From the NCBI GenBank assembly GCA_008501785.1, contig QQUD01000729.1, positions 1 through 5,074 of the forward strand: 5,074 bases of DNA. Direction: 5' to 3'. The stretch comes from Chloroflexota bacterium (lineage in GTDB: Bacteria; Chloroflexota; Anaerolineae; Promineifilales; Promineifilaceae). The notes under the pieces were generated by a model. That model made no database searches. It was not told the DNA's origin and saw only the letters and a list, made by a program, of their open reading frames with translations. The translations under genes and the position numbers were made by a program. Positions within the stretch are counted from its first letter, which is position 1. Every line of letters starts with the position of its first letter. Shown in pieces: positions 1 through 4,473 of the stretch.

Positions 1-2736
1 CCCAAACCTAAAATCTTTATTACCAGCGCCATTCATGCCCGAGAATACACGACGGCTGAATTAATGACCCGTTTTGCCGAACAGTTAGCGGCTGGTTATG
101 GGACAGATGCCGACACAACTTGGGTGTTGGATTATCATGAAGTCCATCTGATGCTGGTGGCAAATCCTGACGGCCGTAAACAAGCTGAAACCGGTCTTTC
201 GTGGCGTAAAAACACCAATCAAAACTATTGCAGCCCCACCAGCAATAATCGTGGAGCCGACCTCAATCGCAACTTCCAGTTTGAGTGGAATTGCTGTGGT
301 GGTTCCAGCAGTAATCAATGTAGTTCGACGTATCATGGCTCTGGTCCCGCTTCGGAACCGGAAACACAAGCCGTACAAAATTACATCTTTGCCAATTTCC
401 CTGACCAGCGTGGTCCAGGTGCAAATGATCCCGCTCCCGATACTGCCGAGGGCATGTATTTAGATATTCATAGCTCTGGACGATTATTGTTGTGGCCATG
501 GGGGTCTACCAGCAGCCCAGCCCCCAACTCAACCCAGTTGCAAACTCTGGGGCGCAAGCTGGCCTACTTCAACGGTCATGAACCCAAACAATCGATTGGT
601 CTTTATCCAACAGATGGCACAACCACCAGCTTTGGATATGGAGAAATGGGTCTACCTTCGTTTACCTATGAGTTGGGAACTCAGTTTTTTGAATCATGCA
701 GCTACTTTGAAAACACACTCCTTCCCGACAACCTACCATCTTTGAAGTATGCAATTAAAGTGCCTCGCACCCCCTACATCACACCTGCCGGACCAGATGC
801 ACTCAATGTCACGCTCAGTACCGGTTCTAATCAAAGTGGGGTACCATCTGGCACTCAGGTGGTTTTGAGTGCATCAATCAACGATACGCGTTACAACAAC
901 AGCAACGGCACAGAACCAACTCAAGCAATTTCTACGGCTGAATATTATCTCGATACGCCACCTTGGGTGACTGGAGCCACGCCTGTTGCGATGTCGCCTA
1001 TAGATGGCACCTTTAATAGCAGTGTTGAAAATGCAGAAGCCAGCATTGACACAACTGGGTTTAGCCAGGGGCGGCACATCATTTTTGTGCGTGGCCAGGA
1101 TGCGAATGGTGTTTGGGGAGCAATCAGTGCCGAATTCCTGTACATTGATGACAATGCGCCAACCCCGACTGCAACCCCGCCACCGCCAACTACCATTTTC
1201 TTCGACGACTTTGAAAGCGATCAGGGCTGGGTGGGTAACCCGTCTGGCACGGATACGGCCACCACAGGTCAATGGGAACGTGCCAATCCAGAGGGGACTA
1301 ATTCTAGTGGCCCCATGCAGCTTGATAACACGGTGAGCGGGGTAACAGATTTGGTGACAGGGGCACTAGCTGGCTCAAGTGTTGGCACGCATGACATTGA
1401 CAATGGTGAAACGTCGATTCGCTCACCCAATATCATACTTCCAGCTACAGGTGATTTGGAATTGTCATTTTCCTATTACCTGGCACATTTGGGCAACGCA
1501 ACAACGGCCGATTATTTGAGAGTCCAGGTGGTTGGCTCGACAATGACAACTGTTTTTGAGGAATTGGGGTCTGGTGATGTAGACAATGGTGCGTGGAGCA
1601 CCTTCTCAACCAGTTTGAATGCCTACGCTGGTGAAACAATTTACCTGCTCATTTCAGCAGCAGATGCGAGCAGCGGCAGCTTGATTGAAGCAGCCATTGA
1701 CGATGTACACATCACCCAAAGCGGTGGAGGTCCACCCCCAACACCTACGAACACACCACCGCCACCTACACCCACGAATACGCCACCGCCAACGAATACA
1801 CCCTTGCCGCCTACTGCAACCTTTACGCCTGGACCCCCAACAGACACGCCGCCACCACCGACAGCAACCAATACATCACCGCCACCAACTGATACTCCCG
1901 TTCCACCGACAGCAACCAATACACCCATTCCGCCAACACCAACAATGACGCCAACACCCGGTGGTGCGGACGTTATTTACGTTAGTTCTAGCTCGGGTGG
2001 CAATGCTGGTGGTGTCGGCTTTAGTGATGAGGATATTCTCGGCTACGATACCGGCACAGGCAGTTGGACAAAGCATTTTGATGGATCCGATGTCGGTCTT
2101 AGCGGCTCTGGTTCTCGTGATGTGGATGCTTTTTACCTCATGGATGATAACAGTATCTTGTTGAGCTTTGTTGGAGCGACCACAATTCCCGATGTGGGCA
2201 GTGTGGACGATTCTGATATTGTGCGTTTTGTGCCAACAGCATTGGGCAACAGTACGGCCGGAACATTTGAATGGTACTTTGATGGCTCAGATGTAGGCTT
2301 AACCAGCAATGGTGAAGATGTTGACGCTATTCATCTTTTGGCAAATGGTGATATGGTTGTGAGTACATCTGGTGGTTTTAGTGTTTCAGGTGCGAGTGGC
2401 AGTGATGAAGACTTGATTCGGTTTACACCGACATCGTTAGGCGCATTGACTAGTGGAACTTGGGCAATCTATTTTGATGGTTCAGATGTTGCATTAAACA
2501 ACAGCGGCTCTGAAGATACCGGTGGTGCATGGATTGATGAAGCCAATGGCGATGTCTATTTGAATGCAAAAGGGTCATTCTCTGTTTCGGGGTTAACGGG
2601 CGATGGGGCTGATATTTATATCTGCACTCCTGGCACACTCGGAGCGTCTACAAGCTGCACTTTCTCGCTGTATTGGGATGGTTCAGCGAATGGGTATGGG
2701 GGTGAGAATATGGATGGATTTTATGTAGAACGTTAA
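1..2736 (+). CDS. Secreted zinc carboxypeptidase (M14, carboxypeptidase T-like), multidomain, 5'-truncated
   Basis: The reading frame is open from base 1, so the N-terminus (signal peptide, propeptide) lies outside the window. The ATG at 64 is not the start, because the zinc motif HxxE (IHARE, codons 12-15) precedes it in frame. Of the M14 signatures, R69 (WRKN) and N89-R90 (DLNRN) fit substrate binding, H157 (DIHSSG) is the third zinc ligand, Y202 fits the Tyr248 position and E224 (FTYELG) is the catalytic Glu. The CCGG and SEPET stretches resemble bacterial carboxypeptidase T. The predicted role is removal of C-terminal residues from extracellular peptides. After the catalytic domain (to about codon 250) come an Ig-like domain (about 260-384), a short Pro/Thr linker (386-398), a MAM-like beta-sandwich (about 400-573), a long Pro/Thr linker (578-655) and four C-terminal repeats (658-911). 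No membrane anchor or sorting signal ends the protein. Family assignment is firm; the accessory domain names are tentative. Confidence 0.93.
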   Translation, partial: PKPKIFITSAIHAREYTTAELMTRFAEQLAAGYGTDADTTWVLDYHEVHLMLVANPDGRKQAETGLSWRKNTNQNYCSPTSNNRGADLNRNFQFEWNCCGGSSSNQCSSTYHGSGPASEPETQAVQNYIFANFPDQRGPGANDPAPDTAEGMYLDIHSSGRLLLWPWGSTSSPAPNSTQLQTLGRKLAYFNGHEPKQSIGLYPTDGTTTSFGYGEMGLPSFTYELGTQFFESCSYFENTLLPDNLPSLKYAIKVPRTPYITPAGPDALNVTLSTGSNQSGVPSGTQVVLSASINDTRYNNSNGTEPTQAISTAEYYLDTPPWVTGATPVAMSPIDGTFNSSVENAEASIDTTGFSQGRHIIFVRGQDANGVWGAISAEFLYIDDNAPTPTATPPPPTTIFFDDFESDQGWVGNPSGTDTATTGQWERANPEGTNSSGPMQLDNTVSGVTDLVTGALAGSSVGTHDIDNGETSIRSPNIILPATGDLELSFSYYLAHLGNATTADYLRVQVVGSTMTTVFEELGSGDVDNGAWSTFSTSLNAYAGETIYLLISAADASSGSLIEAAIDDVHITQSGGGPPPTPTNTPPPPTPTNTPPPTNTPLPPTATFTPGPPTDTPPPPTATNTSPPPTDTPVPPTATNTPIPPTPTMTPTPGGADVIYVSSSSGGNAGGVGFSDEDILGYDTGTGSWTKHFDGSDVGLSGSGSRDVDAFYLMDDNSILLSFVGATTIPDVGSVDDSDIVRFVPTALGNSTAGTFEWYFDGSDVGLTSNGEDVDAIHLLANGDMVVSTSGGFSVSGASGSDEDLIRFTPTSLGALTSGTWAIYFDGSDVALNNSGSEDTGGAWIDEANGDVYLNAKGSFSVSGLTGDGADIYICTPGTLGASTSCTFSLYWDGSANGYGGENMDGFYVER
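1732..1965 (+). repeat. Pro/Thr-rich linker, low-complexity coding repeat
   Basis: Seventy-eight codons of the carboxypeptidase gene are almost only Pro and Thr, with scattered Asn, Ala and Asp, in variations of PPPTPTNTP. The plus strand here is strongly A+C rich and poor in G and T. The stretch joins the MAM-like domain to the C-terminal repeats and is probably an extended, possibly O-glycosylated spacer. A shorter relative (1156-1194) separates the Ig-like domain from the MAM-like domain. Such linkers are common in secreted Chloroflexota proteins. Copy number may vary between strains through slippage. Confidence 0.9.
1972..2733 (+). repeat. Four tandem 60-67-residue C-terminal protein repeats (DGSDVGL type)
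   Basis: Four units can be aligned by eye at 1972-2151, 2152-2349, 2350-2550 and 2551-2733. Each unit has a beta-strand-like start, an acidic DED/DSD/GAD motif followed by I or L, a TPTSLG-like segment (missing in unit 1), a W or F strand, then FDGSDVGL and an EDVDA-like acidic motif. Unit 4 is divergent at the core motif (WDGSANGYGGENMDG) and carries two cysteines (ICTPG and TSCTF) that could form a disulfide. The pattern suggests beta-propeller blades or a calcium-binding beta-repeat, with cell-surface or substrate attachment as the likely role. Fold and function are inference; the repeat itself is directly visible. Confidence 0.85.
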
Positions 2737-2746
2737 CGGCCGTTAA
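2733..2746. repeat. 14-bp perfect palindrome TTAACGGCCGTTAA on the carboxypeptidase stop codon
   Basis: The TAA stop (2734-2736) lies in the left half of this perfect palindrome. Its core ACGGCCGT occurs four more times in the window (170-177, 3351-3358, 3624-3631, 4495-4502), so this looks like one copy of an iterated genomic palindrome rather than a terminator. There is no following T-run. Confidence 0.8.
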
Positions 2747-2749
2747 TCC

Positions 2750-2792
2750 AACCTGACAGGTCGGCAATATCATTGCCTAGACCTGTCAGGTT
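2750..2792. repeat. Inverted repeat with 13-bp perfect arms, REP-like
   Basis: The left arm AACCTGACAGGTC (2750-2762) is the exact reverse complement of the right arm (2780-2792). The stem continues inward as GGCAAT/ATTGCC (2763-2768 and 2772-2777), with a two-base bulge (2778-2779) and a three-base loop. Each arm contains its own 5-1-5 palindrome, ACCTG-N-CAGGT. Lying 13 bases after the carboxypeptidase stop, it could end or protect that transcript, but only TTT follows, so a classical intrinsic terminator is doubtful. It more probably belongs to a family of dispersed intergenic palindromes that also stabilises mRNA 3' ends. Confidence 0.75.
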
Positions 2793-2895
2793 TGCCCTGC
2801 GTAAGGGTTGTGTAATGAAACGTAAAAACAGCTTTTTTTGGTAACATTGATTGTGTAAAATGCCTTCGTATTTGATTGACAAATATTTCACAAGC

Positions 2896-2939
2896 AGGCT
2901 TCTTGGGGTGGAGCTTCACTATTAAACCCCCAGGAACCT
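2896..2939 (+). other. Possible leader or intergenic RNA hairpin
   Basis: AGG(C)TTCTTGGGG (2896-2908) can pair with CCCCAGGAACCT (2928-2939). This gives 12 base pairs with one bulged C and one G-U pair around a 19-base loop. No T-run follows, so it is not a standard terminator. It may be part of the 5' untranslated leader of the OsmC-family gene, about 110 bases before its start codon. A chance hairpin cannot be excluded. Confidence 0.4.
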
Positions 2940-2969
2940 CTAGAATAAACTTATTAACTAAATTTTAAA

Positions 2970-3027
2970 TTTCCCGGAAACTGATGTAGCGTATGTTTTG
3001 CGTTGTTGGTTTGAAGTTTCCGGGAAA
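2970..3027. promoter_or_regulatory. Pair of TTTCC-N-GGAAA dyads forming an inverted repeat (candidate operator)
   Basis: TTTCCCGGAAACT (2970-2982) and AGTTTCCGGGAAA (3015-3027) are exact 13-bp reverse complements separated by 32 bases. Each includes an 11-bp dyad TTTCC-N-GGAAA, centred at 2975 and 3022, 47 bases apart. The right dyad ends 20 bases before the OsmC-family start codon and 6 bases before its ribosome binding site. This suits a pair of repressor sites, or an RNA stem that affects translation. It could equally be a dispersed intergenic repeat. The regulator is unknown. Confidence 0.5.
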
Positions 3028-3033
3028 ATAATT

Positions 3034-3041
3034 GAAGGTGA
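3034..3041 (+). promoter_or_regulatory. Ribosome binding site of the OsmC-family gene
   Basis: GAAGGTGA lies 6 bases before the ATG at 3048. It supports this start over the in-frame ATG two codons later (3054). Confidence 0.75.
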
Positions 3042-3047
3042 TTTTAC

Positions 3048-3455
3048 ATGGAAATGTTAATTGATTTTCCCGGTGGCGCACGGGTTGATGCGCATTTTGG
3101 CCCATTTACTGTTAAAACTGATCAACCCTCTTTTGGCAATATGCCAGATGACCCCACTCCATTTGCCACATTTTTGGCATCATTGGGAACTTGTGCCGGT
3201 ATTTTTGTTTTGGGCTTTTGTCGTCAGCGTGGTATTTCGGCTGAAGGCATTCGTATTTTGCAAAGCACGGAATCAGACCCGGCTACGCACTTGATTAGCA
3301 AGATAAATTTGGATATTCAACTGCCGCCCGACTTTCCTGAGAAATATAAAACGGCCGTTATTCGCTCCGCCGACCAATGTCTTGTGAAAAAGCACTTTGA
3401 GAATCCACCAACGTTTGAGATTTTCACAAGCACAGTCGAAGCGATGGCTGTTTAG
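3048..3455 (+). CDS. OsmC-family protein (thiol peroxidase-like)
   Basis: The product has 135 residues, a usual length for the short OsmC/Ohr-like family. It starts with a beta-rich segment (LIDFPGGARVDA, FTVKTDQP). The helix holding the first family cysteine follows (FATFLASLGTCAG, C49), then a second conserved segment DQCLVKKHFENPP with C111. The spacing of 62 residues fits the reactive cysteine pair of OsmC proteins, which reduce organic hydroperoxides in the cytoplasm; an additional C58 is present. Many family members of this subtype have no tested substrate, so peroxidase activity is inferred. The gene stands alone: upstream is a 311-base structured intergenic region, downstream a convergent gene only 59 bases away. 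Codons 101-104 (KTAV) contain a copy of the ACGGCCGT palindrome. No signal peptide is seen. Confidence 0.88.
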   Translation: MEMLIDFPGGARVDAHFGPFTVKTDQPSFGNMPDDPTPFATFLASLGTCAGIFVLGFCRQRGISAEGIRILQSTESDPATHLISKINLDIQLPPDFPEKYKTAVIRSADQCLVKKHFENPPTFEIFTSTVEAMAV

Positions 3456-3522
3456 AAGCGAGGGGCAGGGGGCAAGGAAGCGAATGTCTTTCCGCCCTGC
3501 TCCTTGCCCCTTGCTCACGCTT
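3456..3522. terminator. Imperfect inverted repeat between convergent genes, possible bidirectional terminator
   Basis: GGGGCAAGGA (3469-3478) is the exact reverse complement of TCCTTGCCCC (3501-3510). Outer bases AAGCG (3456-3460) can also pair with CGCTT (3518-3522), with mismatches between. The repeat begins right after the OsmC-family stop codon and reaches into the last codons of the convergent aldolase gene. On the plus strand a TTTT follows at 3521-3524, weak support for intrinsic termination; no comparable run is seen for the minus strand. The GGGGCAGGGGGCAAGG wording also resembles dispersed G-rich intergenic repeats. Confidence 0.45.
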
Positions 3523-4378
3523 TTCCTACGCTTCTTGACATCTGCAAATAGGGTGTGATCACCCGGTTGACAGCGCGACGTTGCGCGTTTGCTAGTTCAA
3601 TGGGGCCGGTTGTTTCGTCGGAAACGGCCGTTTTAATTTCCTCTCTCACCCCGCGTACCAAATCCGAGAACACATTAATTTTGCGAATCCCAAGTGTTAC
3701 CGCTTGCTGAATATTGTCTGCACCTGTTCCAGAGCCACCGTGCAAAACCAATGGCACCGGAACCTGTGTCTGCAACTTGCGCAGCAGGTCAAACTGTAAA
3801 TTGGGTTCCCCACGATACGACCCATGAATTGTGCCAACCGATACCGCTAATGCATCAACGCCGGTTAATTCAACAAATTTCGCAGCCTGATCTGGATTGG
3901 TAAAATGCGTCACATTATCACTTTTATCAGCCTGTGAAATATATTTGTCCCCAACCGCAACATGGCCTAATTCAGCCTCGACATGCACGCCAGCCGCATG
4001 AGCTAACGTCACAGCCTCCTGAGTTCGCGCCACATTCACATCCCATGACTCAAGGCTGGCATCCATCATTACTGACGTAAACCCAACGTCAATTGCTTCA
4101 CGAATTTCGTCGAGGGTTGAGCCATGATCGAGATGCAACCCAATGGGAACGGATGCTGCCCGACCTGCATCCAGCACCACCTGAATAAACTGAGCATAAT
4201 TTTTCAAATCGCGGCATTGTTTTAATACGGGTGCATAGCTGATGAGTAAAGGGGCTTGATGTGTTTCTGCCAGTTCAATCAAAGCAGTGACAATTAATAA
4301 ACTCGAAAAATCCGGCGCGATGACCGCATAGTTGCCCTGTTCTGCTTGGGCAAGCATTTCATTTAGTGGCGTTAACAT
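3515..4378 (-). CDS. Class II (zinc-dependent) ketose-bisphosphate aldolase family protein
   Basis: The product has 287 residues, typical for the FbaA/GatY/KbaY family, which cleaves fructose- or tagatose-1,6-bisphosphate-like ketoses into two triose units in the cytoplasm. The LHLDHG motif gives D84 (catalytic Asp position) and zinc ligand H85. VEAELGHV gives the conserved Glu residues 134 and 136. VGTIHG gives zinc ligand H185, LVLHGGSG gives H213 and the phosphate-binding GGSG, and KINV (233-236) follows as expected. The N-terminal motif usually read as AFNVNN is here APDFSS (residues 21-26), so substrate choice may differ from true fructose-bisphosphate aldolase. The gene lies 93 bases downstream of an isomerase-like gene on the same strand, suggesting a shared sugar pathway. 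The ATG at 4378 is backed by an AAGGAA ribosome binding site. Family is firm; the substrate is unknown. Confidence 0.9.
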   Translation of the reverse strand: MLTPLNEMLAQAEQGNYAVIAPDFSSLLIVTALIELAETHQAPLLISYAPVLKQCRDLKNYAQFIQVVLDAGRAASVPIGLHLDHGSTLDEIREAIDVGFTSVMMDASLESWDVNVARTQEAVTLAHAAGVHVEAELGHVAVGDKYISQADKSDNVTHFTNPDQAAKFVELTGVDALAVSVGTIHGSYRGEPNLQFDLLRKLQTQVPVPLVLHGGSGTGADNIQQAVTLGIRKINVFSDLVRGVREEIKTAVSDETTGPIELANAQRRAVNRVITPYLQMSRSVGKA

Positions 4379-4383
4379 ATCAG

Positions 4384-4389
4384 TTCCTT
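4384..4389 (-). promoter_or_regulatory. Ribosome binding site of the aldolase-family gene
   Basis: On the minus strand AAGGAA precedes the ATG (4378) by 5 bases. It sits 4 bases beyond the foot of the hairpin at 4394-4473, so that structure could affect its access to ribosomes. Confidence 0.75.
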
Positions 4390-4393
4390 CTAA

Positions 4394-4473
4394 AGCATGT
4401 CAGCAATTCAGCTGGTCAGCTAGTCAGCAAAAATTGAAGCTGAAATGCTGATACGCTGAAGTGCTGACATGCT
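4394..4473. repeat. 8-base-phased hairpin (TCAGC x4, loop, GCTGA x4) between isomerase and aldolase genes
   Basis: TCAGC starts at 4400, 4408, 4416 and 4424; GCTGA starts at 4439, 4447, 4455 and 4463. All are on an exact 8-base period, around the ten-base loop AAAAATTGAA (4429-4438). The feet AGCATG (4394-4399) and CATGCT (4468-4473) pair too, so the outer perfect arm is 12 bp (4394-4405 with 4462-4473). The three-base spacers between pentamers mostly do not pair. One foot overlaps the TAG stop of the isomerase-like gene and the other lies just before the aldolase ribosome binding site. As RNA it could shield the upstream message from decay or tune expression between the two genes; as DNA it could be a protein-binding array or a dispersed repeat. 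Confidence 0.8.

Larger units (their letters stand above)
2737..3047. other. Structured intergenic region between carboxypeptidase and OsmC-family genes
   Basis: The 311 bases hold no credible coding sequence. From left to right they contain the right half of the stop-codon palindrome, the ACCTGACAGGT inverted repeat (2750-2792), an AT-rich stretch with short A and T runs around 2820-2860, a GC-clamped hairpin (2896-2939), an AT-rich stretch (2940-2970), the TTTCC-N-GGAAA pair (2970-3027) and a ribosome binding site. The promoter of the OsmC-family gene should lie here, but no well-spaced -35/-10 pair could be found. Confidence 0.8.

Noticed and set aside
64..66. ATG at 64 as the start of the carboxypeptidase
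   Set aside because: The zinc-binding HxxE motif lies upstream in the same open frame, so translation must start before the window.
874..1272. 132-codon minus-strand reading frame inside the carboxypeptidase gene
   Set aside because: The product is rich in Arg, Trp and Cys without family resemblance, and the plus strand carries a clear Ig-like domain; it is a shadow.
1641..1928. Gly/Val-rich minus-strand reading frame opposite the Pro/Thr linker
   Set aside because: The GGV repeats are simply the complement of the Pro/Thr codons, and no start signal is seen.
2876..2881. TTGACA as a -35 box for the OsmC-family gene
   Set aside because: No TATAAT-like hexamer lies 16-18 bases downstream; the TAGAAT at 2941 is too far away and has no matching -35.
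3461..3477. G-rich stretch as a G-quadruplex
   Set aside because: Only two runs of three or more G are present, so a standard quadruplex of four runs cannot form.
3273..3518. Minus-strand 81-codon reading frame opposite the OsmC-family gene
   Set aside because: It overlaps a well-supported gene on the other strand and shows no recognisable features.
4394..4473. Phased pentamers as a CRISPR array
   Set aside because: Units are 5 bases with 3-base spacers and are mirrored around a centre; neither size nor orientation fits CRISPR.
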